Below the pieces are notes generated by a model. The model saw only the letters and a list, made by a program, of their open reading frames with translations. It was not told the DNA's origin and searched no databases. A DNA stretch of 64,000 nucleotides from Ifrita kowaldi (Eukaryota > Chordata > Aves > Passeriformes > Cinclosomatidae), in assembly GCA_013398055.1 (NCBI GenBank), contig VZRS01008300.1, positions 502,623 through 566,622 on the forward strand, written 5' to 3'. Positions 24,503 to 38,600 of the stretch are shown piece by piece. Both the position numbers and the translations under genes were made by a program. The number at the start of each line of letters is the position of its first letter. The stretch's first letter is position 1.

Positions 24503-27242
24503 GTAAATCCTTTGAGTTTTGTTGCTGTTGTTTAAAATTGCCTTCCCTTTTGTAGAACTTGGACAAACTCATCAATTTTATTATAAAGGAACAATCAATA
24601 TCAAGTACAAAGAAAGATTAGTCTTGAATAAAAAGAAATGGAGATCAAGAAACTGTGATAGGGAATAATGTGAAATAATTTTCTATTTTTAATTAATGTG
24701 ATGTATACCCAGTTGCTCTTAAGTAATGTAATGCATCTTCTTTGCTGTAAGGTTAATGTGATACTGAGTTTATGTCTGCCTCGGCTGATTATCATTCTAA
24801 CACTACATTTCATTCTGGAATTAAGAAAATATCAGGTGAAGAAGATGACTCAGATCTATTGTAATTCTCTTTTGTGTGAGGCAGGAGGAGGACTGGAGCT
24901 GTTTCTTCCTTAGGGAGACTGTAGAGGCATAGTCACGTTACTTCATAGTTGCAGGGAATCTAAACCATGTAAATACTGCAGCTCCCATTTCCAAAATATT
25001 AATTGAATTCTCCATTGGAAACATATAAGATGAACAAATATTTTTTCAATTTTATCTGCATTTTTCTGTTTCTGTCTTCAGAAAAATTAACGCAGAGTAA
25101 GATGAGACTGTTTAATTCTCCCTGGCATCACTCAGTTTTACTTCAGGTATCCAAAGGTTCTTCCATTCTCTCGGACCTACAACACAGGTGTGGAAGGATG
25201 TTCAGCTGCAGCTGTTGATGCCATCTATAGCAATATTCAAAAGGAGGTGTAGATTCACATGTATAGCAGGATTCAAGAAGCAGACTTGCTTATTAATGCA
25301 TGATTGCATTACAGCATGGTTGAGGAACAGCTATTAAATCTTACACTTCAGAGTTTAAGAAAATCTCTTGGATATTAGAATAAAACCTATCAGGGGACAA
25401 ATTATCTCAAGTATGCTTTATGCCTCATTTCACATGCAAAATTACAACAAATTTAGGTGGCTCTCTTGTTAGCTGAGCACATCTCAACATTTTGGCTGAA
25501 TTAGTTGTAACCAGTTGTTTCCACCAATTTTTTATGAGATTCTAAGAAGAATCTCATATTAGTGAATTCCTAGATTTTACTGTTTAGCATAGTCCTGGTG
25601 CCTGCTGCTTCACTTATGATTTAAAAGATCACTGCTGGCCCCAGGACCATGGTTATGAAATGACTGAATTAAGTTATAGTCGATGGTTTAGATGTAGGGA
25701 CATGAATTGACAGGGTCAGTTTGCCTCCTTGTGGAAGTGGGTGCTGCAGAGAGCGAGTTCATGTAATTTATTTCACCAGCTGAAAGAAGCAGTGCCCCCA
25801 CACTCAACTGAAGAAATGGGCTCCCTGTTACTTGTGCTGCACTGCTGGCAGCATCTCTAGCATCTATAAATATGTTAAATAACAATGGGTCTTAGTATGG
25901 AAAGAAAAAAACCACATTTGCTTTTTTTCCCCTAAAACTTTGGGTGCATAGAATCCATTTTCTTTGGTTCTTTATCCCAGTGTTAATTAAGTCTCTTAGA
26001 ATAATTTAAAACTCAGGATAGACCCTTTTGAAAATACTTCTGCACTAGCAAAAACATTAAAAGATAACAACCTAAGTATTTTAAAAATCACATCCTTTTA
26101 TAAGCACACGATTTAGACAAAGAATAGGTAATTTCCCCCATTATATACAAAATCTAGGGCAATTCCTATTTAATGTGATCTATTATTTTAATTTTTCTCT
26201 TTTTTAATCTTAATTTTTTCCAGTGAATTAATATCTTTGCAAAACCACAAAATAAAGCTAGCATGGTTGGAATTCAGAGGTTGTAGATTCAATGGAGAAC
26301 AGCAGTTATTCATGTCTTACACAGCTACTCACTGAATTCCATAAAAGTACAAATAGAGTCTGGAAAGCTTCAGTATTGACTAACTGAACTTAAAGAACGT
26401 GCTTTTGAGCAAGCATGAAAGTTTTCCCTCTTGCTTTCATATCACTGTTCATCTGAGATATTGATCTATTGAATAATGCTTACAACTGTGGCATTTTTGC
26501 TGTAGATCTTTTCATGGGTAATAAGTTAGTGAACAACATTACTTTGGAATGAATGGAATATAACCACAGAAAAATTTCTGGTAGACTGGTAGATTTTAGT
26601 TTGTTTTAAGTTGGTTTTTCTTGGTGTGTGTGGGGGGGTTTTGTTGTTTTTTGGGGGATATATGTGTGGTTATTTGCTTGTTTGTTTTGTTTTTATTTTT
26701 TGTTTGGTTTTTTTGGCTGGTTTTGCTTTTTTTTTGTTTGCTTCTTTGTTTTTTTGCTGTTTTGTTTTGAGAACTGGTAGTGCATATAACATAAAGCTGT
26801 AAGGTCAGTCAAATTATGAAAATAATCTTGTGATCTCTCTTATTCTATCAGGTCAGTGTCAGGGAATCAAGCTACCTAATGTTGCTGTTTGCATTTCTAT
26901 TAAGAAACGGGGTAAAAATAAAGACTAGTACCCTTATACCAAACCTCAGTTAAAAGTGTACATTTTGGTAAATTACATAAAGGTGCTGGGACTACTACTG
27001 TATTATTGTTTAGATCTCATGATAATGAGAACTGTCCATGTATAAAAACAATTCTCTGTTCAATGTAGTTATACAAAGAAAGGAAGCTGAATTTGTATAT
27101 TCTCATTATGCTATTTATCTTCAATGTAGGATTAACTCTGCCCATTGCTTTCCTTGTGGAACCTTGTTGTTACCTACTTATCTTTAATTCACTGCTCCTT
27201 TAGAAAATAACACTGAAATGTGTGTTTTCCTACTGAACTTAG
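24503..27242 (+). other. DNTT intron 5 (about 2.7 kb)
   Basis: Phase 0 intron. It carries a conspicuous T/G-rich low-complexity tract at about 26600-26770. No gene was recognised in the rest. Confidence 0.85.
26600..26770 (+). repeat. T/G-rich low-complexity tract (about 170 bp)
   Basis: Almost only T and G for about 170 bases, with (GT)n and T runs broken by G or GG. A seven-G run lies near 26632-26638. It produces a spurious F/C/G-rich reading frame, which I do not call. Confidence 0.85.
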
Positions 27243-27366
27243 CAATTTACTTCAGTCTTTGGAGTGGGAGTGAAGACATCTGAGAAATGGTACAGAATGG
27301 GTTTGCGAACTGTGGAAGAGGTAAAAGCTGACAAGACCCTGAAGCTGTCAAAAATGCAGAAAGCAG
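27243..27366 (+). CDS. DNTT: DNTT exon 6: second helix-hairpin-helix and fingers
   Basis: Encodes residues 250-290 plus one base of G291. QFTSVFGVGVKTSEKWYRMG contains the GVGxKT helix-hairpin-helix used by family X polymerases to grip the primer strand. LRTVEEVKADKTLKLSKMQK and A follow. The acceptor is GAACTTAG, with a modest pyrimidine tract, and the donor is GCAG|GTAAGG, a strong site. Intron phase is 1. Confidence 0.96.
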
Positions 27367-28527
27367 GTAAGGTGAAAGTGTCATAAAAACTTGTATCTCA
27401 GTGCTGTAAGAACTTGAAAACAGAAGCACAGGGGAAAGCAAAACTCATTTATACATCTGTTCTCTTTCTGCAGTGTTGTGTCAATTCTGAATTATTAGGT
27501 GAAAATAGTATTTGGACCAGCTGAGCTCCTAATTAAAAATAGTGTCATTCAAAACATAGGAATATGCATATTTTTAAATTGCTTGCACAGATACAAAATG
27601 AAATCTCTTATACACAAAACTATTAATGGTTCATTATTGCACAGGTTGTGAAAAAATTACAAAATTGGGAAAGCCCAGAATTACGTTTCAGAGGAGATGT
27701 GTCTCCCTCAAGGCAGCCCTACTTTAGTGATGAATCTAGACTTGTAATAAAGTACTTATAAAATTTTTTCCATAATCCTAGCACATCTTGGCTTTAAAGT
27801 GTTAAACATGGTTACATGAATAATGTTGCTTCCCCCCAGATTTTGTGTGTGTGCACTCTTTTCTTAAATAAGTGAACTAATTTAAACAGAGGAATTAGTT
27901 ACATTAAGGAAAACATATTCTGTAATATGACACTAAAATAACGTAACTTTATTTTTGCATTAAATTCATATGCTTTTTATCACCTCAGACTCCCTTGAAA
28001 TTCGTGTGCTTTACATAACCTCCGAATCGCTTGGATCAGCTTTCTTATATTCACGTTCCTTTGTCCTTTTTTCTCTTACGTGTCATATCCAAGTGTGAAG
28101 CAAGCTGCCGTACTGGGTTCTTTTGACACAACCTCTGTGATCAGAAATAAGATAGCTGGGGTTATTCACATACTTCTGAGCCCTGTACTTGAGTAGAACA
28201 CCATTATTTTGGGAAGACTGCCTTTTGAAGCTGTACATCCAAAAATGCTATTGATGGGAGCTGGCAGGGAAGTCAGAGTAATTTATAAATATCCAGGTCC
28301 TCAGAAAGTAGAGCAATTTTTGTGACTGATATGTTGACAAATTACATGACAAATTATAATGACAAAAATATATATAAGCTCTAAGGGCAAAGATGAGGGA
28401 AGAAAGAGGCTGTCTCTAGCCTGTGATCCCTTGCACCCACACTACTTGTGATTTGGGCCTTGAATAATGCTGAGTAGATTTTGATATTTCTGTGGAGTGA
28501 TCAGCACTTTTTGTCTTTGATTTCCAG
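27367..28527 (+). other. DNTT intron 6 (about 1.2 kb)
   Basis: Phase 1 intron with donor GTAAGG and acceptor TTTCCAG. I see nothing else in it. Confidence 0.85.
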
Positions 28528-28660
28528 GGTTTCTCTACTATGAGGACCTTGTTAGCTGTGTATCTAAGGCAGAAGCAGATGCAGTAAGCTTGATTGTCAA
28601 GAATGCTGTGTGTACATTTCTACCAGATGCTTTAGTTACCATAACTGGTGGTTTCAGGAG
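28528..28660 (+). CDS. DNTT: DNTT exon 7: start of palm, nucleotide-binding TGGFRR
   Basis: Completes G291 and encodes residues 292-334 plus two bases of R335. FLYYEDLVSCVSKAEADAVS is the conserved start of the palm. TITGGFRR (ending at R335 across the splice) is the family X motif that binds the triphosphate of the incoming dNTP. The acceptor is GATTTCCAG and the donor GGAG|GTGAGT. Intron phase is 2. The next exon lies about 25.6 kb away, but the split codon AG|G and the protein continue exactly there. Confidence 0.97.
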
Positions 28661-28777
28661 GTGAGTGAAAACAAATGAGGTCACTTGACTGTTTTATTCA
28701 GGTACATTAAAAAGAAGATGTTTGTGTCTTGGAAAAATCAAAGAAGCTTGGTGGGAAAGTATCAGTTTGTTTCCAAC

Positions 28778-28822
28778 TTTTTTTTTGTGGGTTTGTTTGT
28801 TGGCTTGTTATTTTTTCTTTCA
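28778..28822 (+). repeat. T/G-rich low-complexity tract
   Basis: T runs of up to nine separated by G, GG or GGG, just inside intron 7. Confidence 0.6.
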
Positions 28823-28981
28823 AAGAAGAGAGCAATTTTTACAACAGTCCCAGGCTATGTGTTTTGTTACTGTAGATGATTGGTTTTACCGGATCTGAAT
28901 TCACAAGGCTGAGAGTATTGCAAGGCCATGCTCGAAGGAAAGATACAATAGGCTTAAGGCAGCCTTGTTTTGTTTTTTTGA

Positions 28982-29003
28982 GGGGGGGAGGGGTGGTAGG
29001 GGG
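28982..29003 (+). other. Potential G-quadruplex motif
   Basis: A seven-G run, a four-G run and a five-G run lie within 22 bases with short loops. The seven-G run can supply two G3 tracts, so four tracts are available. It is on the sense strand of intron 7, 322 bases after the exon 7 donor, so it could fold in the pre-mRNA as well as the DNA. Confidence 0.55.
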
Positions 29004-32000
29004 TGTTTGTTTAAGGAGATCTTAGTTGCAGGAGTTTGAAATGTTCTGAGGCAGAGTTTGTAGTGTTAGAAGTATACTTGGAGTAAACAGTTACTAAAAT
29101 GACTATAAGGCACTGGCTAAATTAAATACACAGTAACATCTGTATAGATGGGGTGATCTCAGTATTCCTTTCCTGGCTGATTTTTTTCCTAATAATTTTG
29201 GTTTTGCTCTGCAAAACCAAACCCAAAGCTGTTGCTCAGAACAATACATTCTTTCAGCACTTACTTGAGAGCTTTCTTACAGCCACCCAGCACAGTACTG
29301 AGACTGGGAATAGTCTTCAGGAGTTCTGCTTTCCTTGCTCCATTCTCAGTCCCCCATTATGTCCTTCTTGTTCTACATGCTATGCTCTTCAACCAAAAAT
29401 TCCCTCGTCAGCACTTCAGCTCTTGCTGCTTAATTTGTTGCTTCATAACTTTTTGACTATATTTTAAATATAAAAATATCTTTCAAAAATACTTAAAGTA
29501 TTCTTGTAGAACTCAAAATATACATTTCTGTAATTCTCGTGCACCTAAACCTGGTATGAGAGAAAAAGACAGAAGAATATTGATACATAATGTATCACCT
29601 GTGTGTTTTATTTTGTAAGCCTAGATAGGTCACAGACTCAGTCCAGTGCTAAATTAAGACATTATATAATCTATAATTTCTACATTACAGTGATTATGCT
29701 GAACGTTTTTATCATTTTTGTCCTATTTAATGATATTTATAATTATTCCTTGTATATCCCATATTTATTGTAGGAATGTTTGTGTCCTCCAGCTACATAA
29801 TTTCTATAAAACTGTGTGGTCAATAAGAAGCATTAAGCTTCAATAGGAACCCTGACTAGAGCTATAAGAACAAGATAAAATTTTATGTTCAAAACCTCAA
29901 GTGTCATCATTCTGTGAGTCTTTGTTTAAGAGACGTGATGGCACTCTCTCCACTGATGCAAATCAGTCAGGGACCCTGTGTTATTGGTAACTTGGCTGTA
30001 ACTGATTACACATGCCTAGATGGGTCAGAGCCTTACAGGTTATTTGCTGAAAAGTCCCAGTTCTTCTAATATAATGTATCTGTGAGCTTCGTTGAATGCT
30101 ATTTGCAAAGTTTGAATCTCACAAACCAAATGTAAGCCTTTTGTCTTATTATTGTGGGGAGATATGATAGTTAGTTATTCTCTTTCTTATTAGGAATAAG
30201 CTTTAGTATCTCTAAATGGGTGTATCAAGCCAGAAGAGAAATCATTTTAGTATCTATTGATGCCTACTAGTGGGTAATTCTGTATACTAAATACATGCCT
30301 TTAAATGTACAGGAATATATTAAACTATGAGTTTCAATATGTCCGTCCTAAATGATATTTTACCAGCCCATGGAATATAAATGCTGCAGTGTAGGATTTG
30401 CAGATAACTTGATGGATTGAGGTACCTCTTCCAGGCACCTATATTTTAATTGCTGAGCTGCAATAGGGTTAGTTATATCTGTTCTGTTTTGCCTTTCTCT
30501 TATAGTGGCAGTATTCTTCAGCGAGAAGTTTGTGTAAGCTAAGTAGGTCACAGTTTTCAATTACCGAATTACTTTTTGTCCCTTTCATCATTATATAAAT
30601 ATTTTAATAAAATAGGCGAATTGTATCATTTAAACAATTCCCTTATACTGCACTGTGTACACTGCTAACATAAGAGGAAAAATAGCTCATGATTGGTCTG
30701 AATAATATATTGATTCCCCAGGATCCAGATTTGTCTTGCTTTGTATTTCTGTTTCATAACTTGGAAAAAGTGAACAGTTGATTGTTTTCCACCAGAATTT
30801 TGATTGGAGAGTTGAAAGTCATGAGTCTCATAAACCTTACTATGCAGGAGAACATGAAGAATTACAATGAGCAGAACTTCCATAGTGATCTACAGCTATG
30901 GAGATTCAGTAGAGATGAAAGTTACATTACTTTCCCCAAATCTGTTATATACATACATGGATGGATATATTTAATATGTCACCAAATATTTTCCTTTAAA
31001 TTCCTGAAAAGTCAAGAAAAAAGATGATGCAGAAATTGTTTTAATCAAAATTAAGAAGCATAGTATAAAGTTAAAGTAAGTAATAAGTTTTGTTTTGTTT
31101 TATTTTAAACCCCAGCAAATTTCTTAGTAGACTTTTCTTTGGTTTGATTCAGCTTTTAGCTCTAATCTTATGTATGGTTTCTTTTTCTAGTCTTGTAAAG
31201 AGTTCAAGAATCATGATGGTAACCCTTCATATCTCCCTAATTTGAAATAATTCAGGAGCAGAAATTAATAAATTAATGAAGTTTGGATGAGTTTATCCCT
31301 CCTTGCTCTCCTACAGGAGCACTTGGCTAACCGCCTGTAAAACATTCCTCGGGTTTCAGTTAGTATAGTTTGAATTGAAAGGTTGGGAGAGTTTTTCTTT
31401 TCTTTCATCCGTTTCCAACACTTGTCTGGGTCATTTTGAAACAGAAATTGCAACACTGAAATGCGTGGAAATACAGAAGTAGAGCAATTGTAGTTATGAA
31501 ATAAATAAAATACACTCACATGGCGTGGAATGTATTTCATTGTCTATTCAGGGAAGGTGTCAGGGAGGGTGACTGCAGAGAAGGAAGAACCAAAGATGCT
31601 GATAGTGCAATATAAATCATATCACGGACAATGTTATTAAGAAGCCTGAATTTGCCATGCCAAGTCTGTTTGAATTGACATGGTATTATTTTCAGTGCTC
31701 AGCCTTTCTTAGTTTGAGTTTTAAGTTAATAAGACAAATTCTGAGGTGGGGAATAACACCTCATCAGTTACAAAGCCACTGAGGGTGAAGTTTCCCTTCC
31801 TACATTAACAGAGGCCCTGGGATGGGGAGAAAAAACCCTCATTCTAGTAAGCATCATCCCTGATTAATAATGCGCTTGTCCCAGATATAGCCAAGGCAGG
31901 AGTGTAGTTTAGGCTAATGTGTGTAATCACTTTTAAATGAGTTAAACTGTGGACCTGACAACTCTTTTTCCTGGATATTTAAAGTGTAAGTTTTATTCCA

Positions 32001-35000
32001 TGAAGAGAATTAAGGAAATTTCTGTAGTAATAGCATTATCTCGTCTTGTGTGTATCACTGCATATTACAGAAATTTTTATTCCTATTAGCAGTGTGTTAA
32101 TGCTATTAATAGTAATACTAGCATTGTTGTAGGGCTGTTAGTAATGACAAGTACACAAATAACTTTGCAGTAGGTTTCATGACAGTGAAACTGGAGGAAT
32201 TTTTTCCCTTTTTCCTGTAGTTCCATATTAGTATATGGCTTCAGAACAACTTAAAGAAAAGGAACATTATGATGATGTTCTGTAAGATCCTGGGTTTTAG
32301 TGAACTTGATTTAACTGCTGATACTTGGTTTTGCCACAAGATGTGGTCTAGATTGCGGGTTTCATAAGAGCAAAAATTCTTGGAGGAAGAATATACTATA
32401 TGTAGTTTATGGTTTCAATCTCTTTACTGGTTATTCATATCTCAATATATATACCCACAAGCCCCAAATTTGGCTGGAGAAGTTCAGGAAAGGATCTGGA
32501 ATAAGAATTACATACAGTAATAACAATACTTTATATATATGGATAAGAACTGCATTTTCAGTATGGCTTTCTGTGTGCTTTGTCCATATAATTCACAAAT
32601 GATTTACAAATTACGTTTCAATTTTATTGTGTTGCATGTAGCACACTCAGTTGTGGTTAGCTCTGCAGCAGTAGAATTGTATCTCTATGATGTGAGGACA
32701 TGGTTACTATATCATCAATAAGCACTTATAATTTAGAAAATTATCTAGGCATCCTGTTGGTATTATGATTTCACTTCTCACTTTCTCAAATATTTACTTA
32801 GACACACTTTTGTTGGCTTCTCCTACCTTAGCCTTTAGAGAAAGTGAAGTAAACTAAAGAAACACTTCTAGGTTATTTTTCATATTGCAGTTCTTAAGAA
32901 GTTGTTCAAGTGTCCTGGGCATTGCATGATGAAGAGTAACTAGTGTCTCTTGTCTTTTATTTATCTTTGTGGGAGGTTAATTTTTCTGTGCTGTATCAGG
33001 CTTCAGGGAAGTTCTTTCCCAGACTCTCTGATTGTTAATTCTGTCTGAACATGAACCTAATTGTAGATCGCTATCTCCTTGCTTGAATTTTATATTATCT
33101 TTTAGAAATCAGGATGTGATGCTCTGCAACATTTGTAGATAAGAATTGTTAACAGAAAAGCAACAAAGAGAGCAAAGGACAGGGTCAATATTTTTGTCAG
33201 GCACCACTGCCATACTTTTGTATATTACGATGCAAAAAATTCTTTCCTGTGTGCAGTGACATTTCCTACAAGGCAAAGGAATGCATAAAGTAATGACATG
33301 GTACAGGACTGTGGTCTTTCCTGTTCTGTACCAAGAAAATAATTTAAAGATATCTCTTCTTTCAGTCTTGGAGATTAAATAAGATGAAATAACTGAGACA
33401 AAGAAACGCTTCGAAAGTTTATTTTACAGGTTCATGCAGTGGTAAATAACCAAGGTTATTGTGGCACCTTTGTTTCAGAAATAAGACTTCTATATGGCAT
33501 CTGAAATCACATTTATCGAACTGTGTTGGCACATGCTCATAAATGAGAGACTGTGAGATTGAATGTGTGAAGAATATTATGCTTTCCAAGCTTTTGGAAT
33601 ATGTGCAGGACTTTGCGGTTTATTTGACTGAGCTTGTCATGTGGTTTCTGGCTGAACTTCTTGATAAATCATAGAACATTTGTTCACAAGTTCTGATCCT
33701 GATAAAAAGCTCTATTTGACCTTTTGGTATCGGATACTTCTAATAATAGTATTCTTTTGGACACTGTAGATGTTCTACAATGAGGTTAGAATACCTGACA
33801 TGATGTCAAATTTTTTTTGGTTCTCAGAGTAAATATATTTGAAGTCCTATTACACAAATAATTTTCTTTCTTCTTAGATCTAGGATTAAAATAGTTCCAG
33901 ACTTACTCGCTAAACTAATAGAATTACTTTTGCAGAAGATTCTTTCATTAAGTTTTTAGCCAAACTCCTAAGCAGAGGTTGCTTATTCTACTTACACATT
34001 GTTACAGTGCACTTTTGCATTTACACTGTTCTTAGATACGGTTATTTCTGTGCTTTTCTTTTACTCCAAAACACAAAACTGTGGTAAGGAAAGATATAAA
34101 CTGTATCCAGGTACTCAAGTTCAAATACTGTAATTTCTGCTCACTTTTTTCTACTGCTGTTAAAAGAAGTAAATTTTTTTATCTGCTGGTATTCAATCTT
34201 TTTTTCCAGGGAGAAATCTGCTATAAAGAGGCTGTGAGGCAAGCTGCTCACTGAACATTTCAGCTGATATGGTAGTTTGCACACACTCTAATTTAAGCAA
34301 ATCCTGGAATAACCTAGCAATTATTCCAGCAACAGACTGAAGAGACTGCTTGGCTATCATTCATGAGCACAGCCTTCCCTCAGATAAACTGTAGCCTACT
34401 TTGGATGAGACTTCTAACCTGGAGATGTTCTAATCTGATCTGGCTGGTTTTAAAGATCAGTAAAACAGCTTTCCTTACCAAACTCCCTTAAGATTAGGAG
34501 TGTTTGAACTTGAGGTATTGATATACTGAGAGTAAAAATATTCTCTGGCAGGAGTTAGAAACTCTACAACTGTGAAAGAACAGAGACCATCACTAGTTTC
34601 TGTTTTTACTTTTCTGTAATCCATTAAAAATTAAGTTGGGAAAGGAGAAAATCAAATTAATGGCTAGCCAAGTCAATTTAGAAGATAATCTATTAGAGTA
34701 ATTCAGATACTTCCTTTTGTCATTAGAGCTTTGATTATTTTTCCACTCATTTCATCTACTATTAGCCACAATGAATCATGAAGTAGAAACTGATGAATAA
34801 GGTATCTGGGAGTCATAGACAAAAAGAACTTTGTAAAAATCCATGAAACGTCATAAAATTGAGTACTCAGCAGGGCATATACTTTGAAAGTCTTTCAAAA
34901 ACTTGTTGATTCAAAGTTTTTTACATGCCCTACTCTACCTAACCCCTTTCCACTTTCACAGGCTTTTTAGCTCATTAGAAGGATGCTGTTTAGCTATGTA

Positions 35001-35557
35001 TTTCTCTCATCTCTAAACGAGTTCAAGTGGTGGGTCCAGCGTAGAGCTGGCAATGGAGGTGGTTGATTCTATGAAGGCAGAAGTTTTACACTCTGTATGT
35101 AGAGCCAGAAAACTCCCTGCCTTAGTCTACCAGTTTCCATGATCACTCTACACCTTTTGGAATGCATTTCTAAGAGCCTTTACAGTGTTTACTGTTTTCT
35201 GTTTCCTATCAAGTCTGATGATGACTGCTAGTAAATAAACCAAAGCAATACAAATAATGTTATAAAGCAAGATATGAAACTTCAGACTGTATTATTTTGG
35301 GACTGTTAAATTCTCTTGTATTGGCTTTTTCTCTTTTTTTAAAATGAATAGGAAAAAATGAGAATGAAAACCAAAACCGTGAGTTTCCGTTTCCTTGTCA
35401 GGCAGTCAATCTGAAATTTTACTTATGTACTGATACACGATCAGATTTGTTACCATTTTAATCTAGACAAAGTTTCCATTTGAAACTGATGAATGTTTTT
35501 TAAGTTACTGCATTGATGGATGCTTTGTGCTATCAACAATATTTGTCATTACTGCAG

Positions 35558-35627
35558 GTAAGGAATATTGGAGTGGCATTTTCAAATTGCAAAGGCAAGC
35601 TTGTGGTGACAAAGCAGCATATTGCAG
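35558..35627 (+). other. Candidate recursive splice site with cryptic 70-nt exon
   Basis: TTACTGCAG|GTAAGG at 35549-35563 joins a 3' splice site directly to a strong 5' splice site. Seventy bases later, ATTGCAG|GTACAC offers a second donor. If used as an exon after exon 7, the codon AG+G is followed at once by TAA, and 70 is not a multiple of three, so inclusion would truncate the protein. The upstream pyrimidine tract is weak, which lowers confidence. Confidence 0.3.
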
Positions 35628-38600
35628 GTACACTACTAGAATTAAGGGCATTGTCTTAAAAATAGATCATTTCTTTATACGTCTTCATGTCTTGGTCATT
35701 TGATATCCGAATGAATTAGATGTTAAAATGAAAAACAAAGTGAGCAATTACTAGAATAAAAGACAGTTTATACATGAAGGAAGAACAGAATGACAGCTAA
35801 TAATGGTGTTTGAAAAATTTTTCTCCTTTTGCTTTTTTTTTCTGATTTGCCCTGTAAGGTCACTTTCAATCATTTTTGCTATGTAAGGGTCAGCCATTTG
35901 GCACTTCTAGGTTTCTAAATTATATGGAAATACTTTTGGAATGCTTGCCACTGCATAAAACCAAAATGTTAATGGCTTCACTAAGTCAGATTAAATTTTA
36001 ATGGCCAGGGTTTAATTTTTCCTTTTAGCCCATTCACATCCTTTAAGTAGCACTAAATGTGATTCAGTTGTCTTCTAATATCACAGCTGACCTGAATAGC
36101 CTTTTCAATTAGACTTTTAGATGAAGCAGATCTGGTACATTCTAAATAAATAAAGATCTCTTTTTATTGGTTAAATGCTGATATTCACAGCTCATTTAAT
36201 CCATTTATAGAGATGCAATGTCAAAAGAAGAACTTTTTTTGTTGTGCAATGCTAGTGATAATGTGCAGAAATGAGACAAAAAAATCACACCTTTGTTTTG
36301 TCAGTGAATGGAAATTAGGAAGAGGAACTCAAAAAGATCTGTTTAAGACTTCAAGAAAGATGCATGACTGAGAAATAATGAAAATTATTTGACAAGAAGT
36401 CACACATTAAAAGCATTTTATGAAATGGTGTGAAGAATTGTCAGTTAACAATGCACATTCCCCTCATAAATTTATTGACATTTTACAAATAATCTAATAC
36501 CTAAACAGTAGATGTCCAGAGTTTTTAAAACTGGTTCATTCTACGCTAATGTAAAACATTTTCATTTAACCTTTTCATGGATTATTTTACTGTTTACAAC
36601 ATAGCAAGCCTTTTACTTACACAAAAAGTAATAGAAATTGTTAGAAATCTACCAGTTTGTTCAAAAGCATCTTTGATGTTTCCATAATTCTGTTTGATGT
36701 TTGCTCTTATTTTTGGATGACAGTGTCTCAAAACCTTCACGATGTAACAGAGACAACCCACTGTGATAAAACCTTCCCTGTGTATGAGGGCAGGCATGGG
36801 GAAAGAGGCTTCTGGGTTTACTGCTCAGCATGGGATACAACAAAAGCCATCTGGGGTGTCTGACGTGTAGAAAGCTGGGCTAAGAGTGATTTGGACTGTA
36901 GATGTATCTTTTCCACTGGTTTTGCTTATCAAAATGCAAGAGAATGGTGTTTTCATTAGCTAGAGCACTGAGTTCAGTTTTGCCATTTTAGTAGCTTGTG
37001 TGAATGTCAGACTATAACTAACAGCTAACTTTCTGCTTTCTCCTGATGTGAAGTCCCAGCACTGAAACAAATACCAATCTCTCATGACGGCTGGCTCATT
37101 AGACCCACCTAAGTGGAAAGGAGCAGTGACAGCTGTCAGTACAAATTACAGTGCTCCCAGCTCCGAACTGTGGTGGCTTCTGCAGTGCCACTCTTTAAGA
37201 TAACATACCATTAGAATTCCAAAAATGTAAAACCAGATTTTGCATTATTTACACAATTTTCAGGACAAGTTTTGGCAAAGTGAATATTTTGAAAAGATAT
37301 AAAAGGGGGTTACAATACTATTATTTTTAGTCCTAATATATCAGTGAAATTTGCTTAATAATGCAGATTCTGCTGAACATTCCCATTTTAAAAGGTTAGC
37401 AATAAAAACTCTTGTGGTTTTTATTATGCTAGGTTAACTGAAAAGTTTTCATTCATCATTTTAGAACAATTAGCATATGCAGTACTGGTTACTATTTGCA
37501 TTATGGAAATTAAACATGTAAATTACTAAGTCCTGGTGTGACATATTAAAAACACTCCTCTGGTGTTTTGGAAGGGAAAATGCTTTGCCTTTCCTGGAAC
37601 ACAATTCTTCTAATATACAAGTACGTTATTTTCAGTGAGCATAAAACATGTATTAAATAAATTCAGAAAAGGTCTTTTGTATAGGACACAAGCACTGGTG
37701 CTGAGACGGTCTGAATAGGATACCACATCATCAAAAAAAAAATCACATTAAGTCTGACTGCCCCAGATATTATTGTAACATATAATCTGAGGCTGAGGTG
37801 GGGAAGCAGGTTGCATGATACAGAGCATGTGCTAAAATTGATTTATCAGTATAATTTAATAAACTGGAAAACCTGCTTCCTGCATTAGGGTTGAACTGTT
37901 GCTCTTTGAATGTTTTGGTAATTTGGGAATAGATTAGTATGATATGTCATGGGGGAATAAAAGCTCTTATGATTGAAAAGGGAGCTGTACAAATAATTGG
38001 TGCCTAACACCAACATGTACAGAGATGTATTCATAGAATGAATGAGCTTCATTTTCAAACTCTGTAGAAAGAAGGACAAGCAACTCTTTACAAGAAAAAC
38101 TCGTCCAATATCAGTGATGGCAACCTTAGAACTGTTCTGTAGCACAGTCATGTTATATGTGCTGCAATTAATTTGAAATGTGTAAGATAGGGCTCAAGCA
38201 GTTTGCAGACTCATTCTTTTCGTGCTACTGATATTAGGCATATTATGTTGGGAACATGATAAACAGAGATTATGAATAAGTAATTTCCACTAAGTTTTGA
38301 ATTTTATTATATGTTCCATTACGCATAAGAAAATCTAAATTCTGTGAAGGTTTGATTCATTCTTTTTGGAATTTTATCTTAGTGGCTTTTCAGCAATGTT
38401 TGGCTTGTTGTTTGCTGGTTTTGGTTTTTTCTTTTTAGTTCTAAGGGATAGGAGAATTTGTATATTGCGTTTGGGAAGATGTATTGCAAGCCAAAACACA
38501 TCAATGGTGTTATGGATCAGCTCTATAACCAGAAACTAAATCAGTGAATGAAGTAAATCATACATTTATGTTTAGGGTTACCTGTAACATACCTGCCAAA

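Noticed and set aside
26611..26802. 63-residue F/C/G-rich membrane-like frame
   Set aside because: It is a translation of the T/G-rich low-complexity tract.
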